Assembly: GCF_900107975.1 (NCBI RefSeq)
Contig: NZ_FNVF01000002.1
Location: forward strand, 511,178 to 575,177
Direction: 5' to 3'
Origin: Paenibacillus sp. UNC499MF
Lineage (GTDB): Bacteria > Bacillota > Bacilli > Paenibacillales > NBRC-103111
DNA length: 64,000 bases
Below the pieces are notes generated by a model. That model ran no database searches and was not told the DNA's origin. It was given only the letters and a program-made list of their open reading frames with translations. This document shows, in pieces, positions 53,363 to 62,413 of the stretch. The position numbers were made by a program, and so were the translations under genes. Position 1 is the stretch's first letter. Every line of letters starts with the position of its first letter.

Positions 53363-54848
53363 GCGGGGCCCCATTGTGGCCTCCCTGCTGATCGGAGCGT
53401 TCGTCGCCCTGCTCAGCCAAACCTTCCTCAACGTCGCCCTGCCGGGCATGATGAAGGATCTCCACGTAAACGAGAACACCATCCAGTGGCTGTCCAACGG
53501 CTATATGCTGGTCAGCGGTGTTCTCGTCCCGATCAGCGCCTTTCTGATCGAGCGGTTTACGACGCGGAAGCTGTTTATCGCCGCAGTCGGCTTATTTACG
53601 CTGGGCACGGTCATAAGCGGCTTCGCCCCCGGGTTCGAGCTGCTGCTGACCGGCCGTCTTGTCCAGGCGGCAGGCGCCGGCGTGCTTATGCCGCTGATGT
53701 CGATCGTCTTCCTGACGATCTTCCCCGTAGAGGAACGCGGCAAAGCGATGGGCATGATGGGCGTCGCGATGATTTTCGCCCCGGCGATCGGCCCCACGCT
53801 GTCCGGCTGGATTATGGAGCATTACAACTGGCGCGCCCTGTTCTACATCATTATCCCGCTTTCTTTATTCGCTCTGGTCTTCGGAGCCGTATCGCTTAAA
53901 AACGTGACGCGCACGTCCAAGCCGCGCCTTGACGTTCTCGGCGTCATCCTTTCGACCCTCGGTTTCGGAGGACTCTTGTACGGCTTCAGCGACGCGGGTA
54001 AAGACGGATGGGACAGCACGGTTGTCGTGACCTGCCTGGCTGTCGGAGCCGTTTCGCTGATCTTGTTCATCTGGCGCGAGCTGGTGACCGAGAAGCCGAT
54101 TCTGGAATTCCGTGTTTTCAAATTCAACATGTATTCCCTCACGACTGTCATTAACGTCATTGTTACGATGGCCATGTTCTCCGGGATGATCCTTCTCCCG
54201 CTTTATCTGCAAAATATCCGCGGATTTACGCCTTTCGAATCCGGACTTCTGCTTCTTCCGGGCGCGATCCTGATGGGTATCATGTCTCCGATTACGGGGA
54301 TTATCTTCGATAAAGTCGGAGCCCGCTGGCTTTCGGTTATCGGCCTGCTGATCACGGCCGTGACAACTTACGAATTCAGCAAGCTTACCATTGATACGAC
54401 GTATACCACGCTCATTCTGCTCTACACGATCCGCAGCTTCGGCATGTCGATGCTGATGATGCCGATCCAGACGGCAGGGATGAACCAGCTTCCGCAGCGT
54501 CTGAACGCGCACGGCTCGGCCATGTCGCAGACGCTCCGGAACGTGGCAGGCGCCATCGGGACCGCTCTGCTTGTATCCATTATGACCAATGCGTCGAAGT
54601 CCCACGGAGCGGAGCTCGTTGCCGCGGGCGGCATTAATCCCGCCGACAAGGTCAAAATGGCGGAGATCGCCCAGCAGTCCGCGATCTACGGCATCAACCA
54701 TTCCTTCGTCGTGGCGACTTGGATGACGGTGGCCGCTCTCATCATGGCCTTCTTTATCCGCAAGGTGAAGCCGCATGTCGAGATCAAGCACGAGAGTGTC
54801 GTGATTGAAAATAAAGAAGCCGAAGCCGCCACGGTTTCGTCGAAATAA
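53325..54848 (+). CDS. DHA2-family MFS multidrug efflux transporter
   Basis: 507 residues, 14 membrane helices, EmrB/QacA type. Motif A-like region after helix 2 (ISAFLIERFTTRKL) and motif C-like GPTLSGWIMEHYNWRALF are visible. Proton-driven drug export. Start may be ATG 53325 or 53337, both inside the overlap with marR. Confidence 0.9.
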   Translation: MKKPMSTEAPKFKRGPIVASLLIGAFVALLSQTFLNVALPGMMKDLHVNENTIQWLSNGYMLVSGVLVPISAFLIERFTTRKLFIAAVGLFTLGTVISGFAPGFELLLTGRLVQAAGAGVLMPLMSIVFLTIFPVEERGKAMGMMGVAMIFAPAIGPTLSGWIMEHYNWRALFYIIIPLSLFALVFGAVSLKNVTRTSKPRLDVLGVILSTLGFGGLLYGFSDAGKDGWDSTVVVTCLAVGAVSLILFIWRELVTEKPILEFRVFKFNMYSLTTVINVIVTMAMFSGMILLPLYLQNIRGFTPFESGLLLLPGAILMGIMSPITGIIFDKVGARWLSVIGLLITAVTTYEFSKLTIDTTYTTLILLYTIRSFGMSMLMMPIQTAGMNQLPQRLNAHGSAMSQTLRNVAGAIGTALLVSIMTNASKSHGAELVAAGGINPADKVKMAEIAQQSAIYGINHSFVVATWMTVAALIMAFFIRKVKPHVEIKHESVVIENKEAEAATVSSK

Positions 54849-54859
54849 GGAAAAAACGG

Positions 54860-54906
54860 AATCGTCCCGAACGCCGCCCCCGTGGCTGCTTCGGGACGAT
54901 TTTTTT
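54860..54906 (+). terminator. Terminator after the efflux gene
   Basis: AATCGTCCCGAA pairs with TTCGGGACGATT, followed by T-run. Confidence 0.9.
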
Positions 54907-54998
54907 GCTTGGGAACGGCATGCTCCAGGAAGGAATCTTCCGGAGAGTTGTCGAATTTTGGAACCATGCAGGCTTTGCAGAGAGAGGGGACTTTTAAA

Positions 54999-55304
54999 AT
55001 GAAATGCAGCATTTGTCAATGGGTTAAAATCGTCGATATGAACAACGAAGCGCTGACGGAGCAGCTTTTTGTACATGGAGAAATCGAAGGGGCCGCGCTG
55101 ACGGTAGGCGCTTCGGTCGTTACGCATTCGCTCGGCCTGAAGAAATTCGAAGTCGTGTACGACAAGAGGGAAGGCATCGAATCGGCCCGCTTTAAGGTGG
55201 TCGACATCGAAGTGGACATGCTTCAGCACCCGTTCACGACCCGTGCCTACCTGGAGCCGCAGGTGCTCATCATCGGGCAGCACGACGTGGGTGAAACGGA
55301 GTAA
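54999..55304 (+). CDS. Hypothetical protein with N-terminal CxxC
   Basis: 101 residues, opens MKCSICQWVKIV, then acidic beta-rich sequence. The single CxxC could bind a metal or be redox-active. Start ATG after GAGAGGGG. No family recognised. Confidence 0.6.
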   Translation: MKCSICQWVKIVDMNNEALTEQLFVHGEIEGAALTVGASVVTHSLGLKKFEVVYDKREGIESARFKVVDIEVDMLQHPFTTRAYLEPQVLIIGQHDVGETE

Positions 55305-55421
55305 TCCGCGAGGCTCCGGCAGAGCCGGCAAGGCGGCGGAAAACCGTATCCCGATTGGATTCTTGGCGGATAATCGGCTATCATGAGAGAGACGACTTTG
55401 CTTACAAAGGAGAATGGAGAC

Positions 55422-55793
55422 ATGATGCGTTTATTCATGATGCTGGGAAGTATCAATATGTTTTTGGCGGTGGCGCTGGGCGCTTTCGGCGCTCATATGC
55501 TGAAAACGAAAATCAGTGCGGATATGCTTGCCGTCTACCAGACCGGCGTGCAGTATCATATGATTCATGCGGTCGGTCTTATCGCGATCGGCCTCGCGGC
55601 GGATCGTCTGACGCAGAATCAGTCCCTGGTCAATGCCTCGGGCTGGGCGATCGTGATCGGAATTATTTTATTTTCCGGAAGCCTCTATGTGATGAGCTTG
55701 TCCGGAATCAAAGTGTTAGGGGCCATTACGCCGTTCGGCGGGGTCGCTTTCCTGACAGGCTGGGTTTTGTTCGCGATTGCCGCTATGAAATAA
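55422..55793 (+). CDS. DUF423 membrane protein (YwdK-like)
   Basis: 123 residues, four helices, with ALGAFGAHML and YHMIHAVGL, the marks of DUF423. Start ATG 55422 after AAAGGAGAATGGAG. Function unknown. Confidence 0.88.
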   Translation: MMRLFMMLGSINMFLAVALGAFGAHMLKTKISADMLAVYQTGVQYHMIHAVGLIAIGLAADRLTQNQSLVNASGWAIVIGIILFSGSLYVMSLSGIKVLGAITPFGGVAFLTGWVLFAIAAMK

Positions 55794-55825
55794 GGGCCGG
55801 ATTTATTCCGGCTCTTTTCTTTTTT
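55792..55825 (+). terminator. Terminator after DUF423 gene
   Basis: AAGGGCCGG, ATTTATT, CCGGCTCTT, then T-rich tail. Confidence 0.8.
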
Positions 55826-56009
55826 GTAAGGGACTTAAATAATAGCAGGAAAATTTACCTAGTGCGTAGAAGTTGTTACCATTTGCATGTTTACTTGTCG
55901 ATTCAGGTGTTTGACGAAAGACAAAAATGTCGATTGAGGGCGGATTCGCAGGATCATTTTCCCGTTCCGGTCGGCAACCCCAAATCCTTTTGGTTGAAAG
56001 GAATACCGG

Positions 56010-57500
56010 ATGTATAAGTCATTCAGTCCAGATGAGGATAATGAATCGGGCTTTATCGCACCCGCTATGATTCCCGTGTTTGCTTACGCGTTCAAAGAGG
56101 CCCTGGTCGGGATGGCGGTAGTGAATCAGCAGGGAGATATTCTTGAAGTCAACGAATTGCTCAGCCGGATGCTGGGCTATACGCGCCGGGAGCTTCTCGG
56201 GATGAACAAGGACGATATCGTTTACGCGGCGGTCGACACGGAGGACTGGGTAAACCGGTGGAAGGAACTGGCCGCAACGAAAAGACTGCAGACGGAGAAG
56301 AGGTTCCGGCACAAAGACGGACACTGGGTCTGGGCGATGCTGAACGTGTCTCTTCTTCCCGATACGGACGGGTCCTTCGTCTATTATGTGCAGCTGCAGG
56401 ATTTGACGGGCCGGAAGGCCATGGAGGAAAAGCTGGAGCGGAGCCGCCAGGAGCTCGGGCCGCTTTTCGAGTATAATCCCGACATCGTCTGCATTCTGGA
56501 TATGAAGGGGCACATTGTCAACATTAATTCCACGCTGAGGCAGGTCACGGGATACGAGACGGGCGAATTGGCGGGGCATCCCTGCGAAAGATTTATTTTT
56601 CCGGGGGATCTGGACACGGCGGCCAAGCTTTTCAAAGCGGCGAAAAGCGGCAGTTCGCGGACAGGCGAATTCAACGTCTCGCGCAAGGACGGGAGCTGGA
56701 TCACCGTGGAAGTCAATACGCTTCCGATTCAGGTAGGCAGCCGCGTCGAAGGGATTTACGCGATTGCCAAAGACGTCACGAGGCGCAGGGATACGGAGGA
56801 ACGGCTGAGAACGTCCGAGAAGCTGTCGGCCGTAGGCCAGCTTGCCGCGGGTGTCGCCCATGAAATCCGGAATCCGCTGACGGCTCTGAAAGGTTTTACC
56901 CAGTTTCTACAGTCCGGAGCGGAGGGGAAGCAGGAATACTACGAGATCATGATGTCCGAGCTGAACCGGATCGATCTCATCCTTTCGGAACTGCTCATGC
57001 TCGCCAAGCCCAAAGCGTCCGAATTCGCCTGGTTGAATCCGGAGCTTGTGATCCGGCATGTGCTGGCGCTCCTCGAAGCGCAGGCTATTCTCAAGAACGT
57101 CGAATTCGTGACGGAGGTGGACGGCGGCCTGTCAAGCATGATGGGTGCCGAGAATCAGCTGAAGCAGTTGTTCGTGAATTTATTGAAAAACGCGATTGAG
57201 GCTATGCCGGACGGAGGACTTATCACGATCCGGCTCCAGGAGCAGGCGGAGGAGACGATTTGTTTCGCCATTACGGATCAGGGAAGCGGGATACCGCAGG
57301 ATCTGATCGACCAAATCGGAGTGCCCTTCTATACGACCAAAGATCAGGGCAGCGGGCTGGGCATGATGGTCAGCCGCAAAATAGTGGAAGAGCACAAAGG
57401 CACCCTTCAGATTGAAAGCGTAACGGGGGAAGGGACGACCGTGTATGTTCGGCTGCCCATAAACAGAGAAAGCAGCGAAATGGAGGAAAAGCGGAAATGA
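56010..57500 (+). CDS. PAS-PAS sensor histidine kinase (sporulation-kinase-like)
   Basis: 496 residues without membrane segments: PAS at about 28-138, PAS at 150-262, HisKA with phospho-His H284 in HEIRNPLTALKGF, HATPase with NLLKNAIEAM and GSGLGMMVS. This plan is that of cytosolic Bacillales kinases feeding the Spo0 phosphorelay (KinA/KinE type). No response regulator is adjacent, as usual for those. Overlaps the next gene by 4 bases. Confidence 0.88.
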   Translation: MYKSFSPDEDNESGFIAPAMIPVFAYAFKEALVGMAVVNQQGDILEVNELLSRMLGYTRRELLGMNKDDIVYAAVDTEDWVNRWKELAATKRLQTEKRFRHKDGHWVWAMLNVSLLPDTDGSFVYYVQLQDLTGRKAMEEKLERSRQELGPLFEYNPDIVCILDMKGHIVNINSTLRQVTGYETGELAGHPCERFIFPGDLDTAAKLFKAAKSGSSRTGEFNVSRKDGSWITVEVNTLPIQVGSRVEGIYAIAKDVTRRRDTEERLRTSEKLSAVGQLAAGVAHEIRNPLTALKGFTQFLQSGAEGKQEYYEIMMSELNRIDLILSELLMLAKPKASEFAWLNPELVIRHVLALLEAQAILKNVEFVTEVDGGLSSMMGAENQLKQLFVNLLKNAIEAMPDGGLITIRLQEQAEETICFAITDQGSGIPQDLIDQIGVPFYTTKDQGSGLGMMVSRKIVEEHKGTLQIESVTGEGTTVYVRLPINRESSEMEEKRK

Positions 57501-59395
57501 TACCGGTTCTCTTAGGCGGGTATGCGGCAGTTATCGTGATCGGAAGTGTGCTGCTGAGAGCCTACGCAGTCTGGATCTGCCTGGGAGCTTCTGCCGTACT
57601 GGCGGGGGCGCTGTATGCCGTTAACAAGCGCGGCAACCCCGCTGCTTCCCGGCAGGAAGGACTTACGGCATTGGACAACAAGCCGCCGGTGGATCCGCCG
57701 GTTGCGGATGAATCCTCCCGATTGCTGGACACTTTATTCGATTACAGCCCGAACGCGATAAGCGTAACGGATGAGCACGGCAAATTAACCCGGGTAAGCC
57801 GGACCATGGAGAGGCTTCTCGGGGCGACGAACGAGCAGCTGGTCGGGCATTCTTTCGGAGCCTACGTGTCCGACGAGCACCAGGGTACGCTCAGGCAGCG
57901 CTACGGAGATTTGCGGACAGGGGCGCCGCAGTTGTTCGATATCCCGGTGCTTCACCGGAGCGGATACCGGATCGACTTGTCCGCCACGGGCGTTCCGCTC
58001 GAGACGCAGGGGGCAAGCAGACGGTTCCTGTTCATGTTCCAGGACATTACGGAGCGGCGGAGAGCCGACGAGCAGTTCCGGCATATGGCCTATTATGACG
58101 ATATGACGGGCCTGCCGAACCGGCGGCTGTATAAAGAACAGCTTACCGAGGCGCTGCTTCTGGCGGAGAGCCATCATCAGCGAGTCGCGGTCATGTACGT
58201 CGACATCGACGGCTTCAAGCTGTTCAACGACTGCTTCGGTTACGACTACGGCGACATGCTGCTGCTTCAGGTGGCGGAGCGGTTCACCCGGTGCGTCTCG
58301 GATAACGACTTTATCGCCCGGACGGAAGGCGACGAATTCGCCTTCTTCTACACGGGCATTCAAGGGCGGGAGCAGGCCCTGCAGATCGGCGCCCGGCTGC
58401 TGACCGTGCTTGAGGAGCCTTTCATGCTGGAACAGTATGAGCTGCACGTCACGGCAAGCATCGGCATCTCGCTGTTGTCGCGCGAGCGCGAGGATGCGGA
58501 TACGCTGATGAAGCATGCGAATATGGCCGTGACCCGGGCCAAGGAGAACGGAAAAAGCGATATCCAGATTTTTAACTCTGAAATGAGATCGGTCTCGCTC
58601 CAAAAGCTCCAACTGGAAAACGACTTGAGGCGCGCCATTACAAACAACGAATTCGTGCTGCACTATCAGCCTCAGGTCGAAATCGAAAGCGGTCAGATCG
58701 TCGGGATGGAGGCCCTTATCCGCTGGAACCATCCCCAAAAGGGGTTTATTCCGCCGGGGGATTTTATCCCGTTTGCGGAGCAGTCGGGACTTATCGTGCC
58801 CATCTCGGAGTGGGTGCTGCACGAAGCGTGCCAGCAGAACCAGGCCTGGCAGGATGCCGGCCTTCCGAAAGTTCCGGTATCCGTGAACTTGTCCTCCCGG
58901 CAGTTCCTTCAGCACAACCTGAAGACGAAGGTCGACCAGGTGCTGCAGCATACGGGGCTGGCGCCCCACTTCCTGGAGCTGGAGATTACGGAAAGCATGA
59001 CCATGGACGTGGAGCATGCCATCGCTTCGCTTCTGGAGCTTAAGCAGCTCGGTGTCCAGGTGAGCATCGACGATTTCGGCACGGGCTACAGTTCCCTGTC
59101 GTATTTGAAAAGATTTCCGGTCGACCGGCTGAAGATCGACCGTTCCTTTGTCCGGGACATCATGGAGGATCCGAGCGACGCCGCCATCGTCGCCACGATT
59201 ATTTCCATGACGCGGCATTTGAACTTGAAAGTGATCGCCGAAGGCGTGGAGACGGAGGAACAGCTTTCCTTCCTGCACCGCAATCAGTGCCATGAGGTAC
59301 AGGGCTACTGGTTCAGCCCGCCGCTTACGCCGGACAAGATGGGCTCCATGCTGCGCCGGATCACCTGCAGCGCAGGGAGACTTAAGGAGGCTTAA
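57497..59395 (+). CDS. PAS-GGDEF-EAL cyclic-di-GMP protein
   Basis: 632 residues: two membrane helices (1-45), PAS (about 75-190), GGDEF domain (195-355) and EAL domain (370-625). The GGDEF signature reads EGDEF, losing the first Gly; the EAL motif EALIRW and later IDDFGTGYSSL are intact. So phosphodiesterase activity is likely and cyclase activity doubtful. ATG overlaps the kinase stop, linking the two signalling genes in one operon. Confidence 0.9.
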   Translation: MIPVLLGGYAAVIVIGSVLLRAYAVWICLGASAVLAGALYAVNKRGNPAASRQEGLTALDNKPPVDPPVADESSRLLDTLFDYSPNAISVTDEHGKLTRVSRTMERLLGATNEQLVGHSFGAYVSDEHQGTLRQRYGDLRTGAPQLFDIPVLHRSGYRIDLSATGVPLETQGASRRFLFMFQDITERRRADEQFRHMAYYDDMTGLPNRRLYKEQLTEALLLAESHHQRVAVMYVDIDGFKLFNDCFGYDYGDMLLLQVAERFTRCVSDNDFIARTEGDEFAFFYTGIQGREQALQIGARLLTVLEEPFMLEQYELHVTASIGISLLSREREDADTLMKHANMAVTRAKENGKSDIQIFNSEMRSVSLQKLQLENDLRRAITNNEFVLHYQPQVEIESGQIVGMEALIRWNHPQKGFIPPGDFIPFAEQSGLIVPISEWVLHEACQQNQAWQDAGLPKVPVSVNLSSRQFLQHNLKTKVDQVLQHTGLAPHFLELEITESMTMDVEHAIASLLELKQLGVQVSIDDFGTGYSSLSYLKRFPVDRLKIDRSFVRDIMEDPSDAAIVATIISMTRHLNLKVIAEGVETEEQLSFLHRNQCHEVQGYWFSPPLTPDKMGSMLRRITCSAGRLKEA

Positions 59396-59750
59396 GCCGG
59401 CTAAGACGGTGCGGTCCGGAGCAGTCGATGAGGCTGCGGACATGGAGAGGCAGCCGCGAAAGTTAAAGCGGTAATGCTTTCGTCTGCATAGTAAGGAAAC
59501 GATGAGGTTGGCTGCAGCAGCTCCGGGAATCGACAGTGAAATGGGGGCGGCCGGTCAGACAAACGGACGGTGAACGGTTACGGAACGTTCCGGGTCCGTT
59601 TGTCAGCCATCCCCCATCCCCGTGATCGAAAGGAACGGGCATGTGGGATAGCGGCTACCGGCGCCCGATGGGGCGTCCGTTTGACGCGGGTCTGCCTCGC
59701 TTCCCTGCAGAAACAAGAAAGGCCCGAGCGCGCAAGCGCCGGGCCTTTTT
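59396..59750. other. Spacer between convergent genes
   Basis: 355 bases with no supported gene; only the terminator at 59718-59752 is clear. Confidence 0.5.
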
Positions 59751-59752
59751 TT
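59718..59752. terminator. Terminator between convergent genes
   Basis: AAAGGCCCG, GC-rich loop, CGGGCCTTTTTTT. It touches the 3' end of the minus-strand gene and faces plus; the A-run on the other side is short. Confidence 0.8.
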
Positions 59753-60290
59753 AATGTAGAGACATATTGTCGATCTCGTTGAGCTTAAACAGGTAGACTT
59801 TCTTCTCATCCACATGGTAGACGGTGACATTGCCCGATTCCTCGTCGAAATTCAGAACCCGGCAGGGAAGGCTGAGACGGATGCCTGCCCCTTTAACGAT
59901 GGAAAGGCGAATCAGGGTGTTGTCCTTGATCATTTTCCGGAGCTGGTCCTGTACCTGGGGCCGGTGCTGAGTGGAAGCGGATGCATCGGAGGGCGCGGAC
60001 GACCCGGCTTTAGATGCGGGAGCGGAAGATGTCTGTTTCCCGGATGCTGCCGTATATCCCAATGCGGATGCTTCGGCAGACGGTGCGGACGATGGAGCGA
60101 TCGGAGCGGTATTTAATTCGATCAGCTTGCCGAGCTCAATTCCCTGCTCAATCGAAAAATCTTTGAAATTCGCGTCGTTCAAGACCTGCAGCAGCTTTTG
60201 AAGCGCAAGCCCATTCGTCTCTTCTTCCATCAAAATTTTAACGGTAAACAAATGGCCTTGTTTGGATGTTTGGTTCTTGTTAGTAGTCAT
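59751..60290 (-). CDS. Hypothetical protein with Ser/Ala-rich linker
   Basis: 179 residues: an alpha/beta N-terminal part (1-60), a low-complexity Ala/Ser/Pro linker (about 63-108) and a beta-rich C-terminal part (112-179; RLSLPCRVLNFDEESGNVTVYHVDEKKVYLF). Two small domains joined by a flexible linker. Family not recognised. ATG after GGAGGTCT. Confidence 0.7.
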   Translation of the reverse strand: MTTNKNQTSKQGHLFTVKILMEEETNGLALQKLLQVLNDANFKDFSIEQGIELGKLIELNTAPIAPSSAPSAEASALGYTAASGKQTSSAPASKAGSSAPSDASASTQHRPQVQDQLRKMIKDNTLIRLSIVKGAGIRLSLPCRVLNFDEESGNVTVYHVDEKKVYLFKLNEIDNMSLH

Positions 60291-60428
60291 AAGACCTCCG
60301 TCTCGCTGAATCTGGTCCTCTTACTATAGCATGAAATAGGTCTTCAGATACACACCGTTTTTCCGGCACCAAAACTTCTTTCCGGGCATATACTGCGTAT
60401 GATTTTGAAGCGAGGAGATGTGTCGATC

Positions 60429-60596
60429 ATGATGAAAGTGGAACCCGTTGAACTGGACGGAAATACGGCCATTGCGATAGAAGTAAAGCTGCCCAAAACG
60501 ACGCTGCTCGTAGTGACGACGGATAAAGGCTATATCATGTGCGGAGCACTTGATATAGGGAGGCAGTCTTTTTTGCCGGGGGCTATGCCAGACTAG
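60429..60596 (+). pseudogene. Truncated YunC (DUF1805) protein
   Basis: 55 residues matching the first half of YunC: VKLPKTTLLVVTTDKGYIMCGALD is followed by a short unrelated tail and a stop. YunC is about 100 residues, so the C-terminal half is missing. Ribosome site GAGGAG and start are intact, so a short protein may still be made. Confidence 0.65.
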
Positions 60597-60998
60597 GGCG
60601 GACAAGCTTTTGGTTGAGTTGTCTGTTTTATATTCACGTACTTATACGGTTCGCAAAGCGTGTAGTTTTTGTGATCGTAATGGTGATCAATCTTCTTTTT
60701 TCCCAAAGATAGAGAATTCTTCTTGAATCCTGTAACTAAAGCTTTTATATAAAGGCACATCCTGCTCTCATTCCTTAAGGGTGGCTAACCGGCGGGAAGT
60801 CGGCAAGGAAAGCGAAATGTTCACGGTTGTATAATGTTTATTTAGTAGGTATAAAGGATCATTTTGTGAAAAGTCGTGCTGCTGACATTCAAAAATAAAA
60901 CAGATGAGCTGCAATCCACAGCTTAGAAATCCACCATGGACGTGGCAGCTTTTTAATAAATAAGATAGATAGGGTAGGATAGGATACCTGCGATCCGG
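60597..60998. other. AT-rich spacer before phage-like genes
   Basis: 402 bases, no supported gene. A possible hairpin with T-run (AGCTGC at 60907, GCAGCT at 60945, TTTT) could be a terminator. I looked for an att repeat here and found no convincing one. Confidence 0.4.
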
Positions 60999-61916
60999 TT
61001 ATTTGTCGGGTCTCATTCCTTCCTCTTCAGGTTCTATGCTCAGTCCGTTTTGTTTGGCCGCAGCAACCGAGTTCAGAAAAGCCAACTCACCGGCCGTCAG
61101 TTCTTTGTTCCGGATTTTCGCGATCCATTTCCAATCCGTTATTTCTTGGCGGTTATATCTTTGAGACCAGATGGCGTTCAGCATTTTCCATTCATAATCG
61201 TTAAGGGACAAAGGCATGGTGTCTTCATCCTCCTTTCGCAGGAGTTCTCCGTTGTTTTTCTTTAGATATTCCGTTAATTCGCCGATTTCAGCGAGGAATT
61301 TTTGCCAAAGCGCTTCGCCTTGAATGTTGTCTATATGCAGGTTATCCCGCATCCAGGCAATTTGGGCGGATGTCCAGCCTTTGCCCGCACAATGTTTATC
61401 GTTAAATAACAGGTCCAGAAAAGGAAGCGGGCAGTCTTTGTGGGTAATATCCCAATGTCTGCATATATCCGTTCCGGGATTCCAGCCGTACAGGCGGCAT
61501 AAGTGAGCCATAGTCCACACCGCGCGTTTGTAAGATTCGCGAAAATTGCCGTTCCCATTGACACACATCTCATAGCCCAGTGTCGTCCGGTTTGGATAGG
61601 CGCCGAATTGACGGGTGTAGTAGGTGTTTGCTCCGACATGGTAGGCCATTTCGGCCTCCCCGGGGAGATAGGGCAGAGCAGCCAGGATTTCTTCCGAATC
61701 TCCGATCAGGTGCGCACTGCCGTAAGAGCCGGTCCGGTTGTTAAAAAAGTTCCGGTTCGCTCTGGCGTTTGCCCCTTTCCCTATATTTCCCGTCCAATGA
61801 ATAATGCCGCCCGAGGGCTTAATTTTTTCTTTTGTACGGGTCCAGGGAGATGGCGCGATGAAGGCATTGCCGATAGAGTAGCCGCCGCAGGAGATAATTT
61901 CATCAGGAATAGACAT
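60999..61916 (-). CDS. Phage-type N-acetylmuramoyl-L-alanine amidase
   Basis: 305 residues. Amidase_2 fold at about 30-180: zinc-ligand candidates in GGIIHWTGN and RHWDITHKDCP. The rest (about 200-300) is a charged helical region, perhaps for wall or partner binding. Follows the holin gene by six bases: a lysis cassette. Cuts the peptide from peptidoglycan. Confidence 0.85.
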   Translation of the reverse strand: MSIPDEIISCGGYSIGNAFIAPSPWTRTKEKIKPSGGIIHWTGNIGKGANARANRNFFNNRTGSYGSAHLIGDSEEILAALPYLPGEAEMAYHVGANTYYTRQFGAYPNRTTLGYEMCVNGNGNFRESYKRAVWTMAHLCRLYGWNPGTDICRHWDITHKDCPLPFLDLLFNDKHCAGKGWTSAQIAWMRDNLHIDNIQGEALWQKFLAEIGELTEYLKKNNGELLRKEDEDTMPLSLNDYEWKMLNAIWSQRYNRQEITDWKWIAKIRNKELTAGELAFLNSVAAAKQNGLSIEPEEEGMRPDK

Positions 61917-61922
61917 ATACGC

Positions 61923-62369
61923 TCACCCTTTAGCCTGCGGATCTTTTTCGTCCAGATTGCCTTTTAAAACCGAAAGAGCTTTTTTTAAGACGGGAGGAAT
62001 CGGGAGACCGATTCTTCCGAAATTTTCGAAAATGGAGATAAGTTCGTTAGCCAGCCAAAAATAAATACAGCCGCTCATACACCAGTTTACTCCTAAAGCT
62101 ATGTCGATTTGATGGCCGATAGAAACGGAAAGCAGCATCATCGTCTTTTTGATGAGTCCCCAAAATCCGACTTCACTGTTCAGGCCCTGCTTTTCTTTAA
62201 GAGAAGCAATGAGACCGGTCGAGTAATCGACGGCCATAATCATAAGCAGAAATTCCAGCAATTGTGTCCAACCTCCAAACAGATACGTAATTATTGAACC
62301 GATAACGGCTGGAACCGTATAAATTCCAAGTTCTTTCAAAGTTAAAAATTTGACGGTTAAATGCTCCAA
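61923..62369 (-). CDS. Phage holin (toxin secretion/phage lysis family)
   Basis: 148 residues with three membrane helices; AVDYSTGLIASLKEKQGLNSEVGFWGLIKK is shared with phage_holin_4 (Cph1-type) holins; quoted part covers residues about 45-74. Start TTG 62369 with AGGAG eight bases upstream; the longer frame runs into the upstream gene. Confidence 0.83.
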   Translation of the reverse strand: MEHLTVKFLTLKELGIYTVPAVIGSIITYLFGGWTQLLEFLLMIMAVDYSTGLIASLKEKQGLNSEVGFWGLIKKTMMLLSVSIGHQIDIALGVNWCMSGCIYFWLANELISIFENFGRIGLPIPPVLKKALSVLKGNLDEKDPQAKG

Positions 62370-62413
62370 TTCATTCACTCCTGTGTAAAAAAATAAGAGC
62401 GCCGCAGGGCGCT

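Noticed and set aside
57785-59443. 552-codon minus-strand frame opposite the GGDEF-EAL gene
   Set aside because: Shadow of the plus-strand gene, without domain or start signal.
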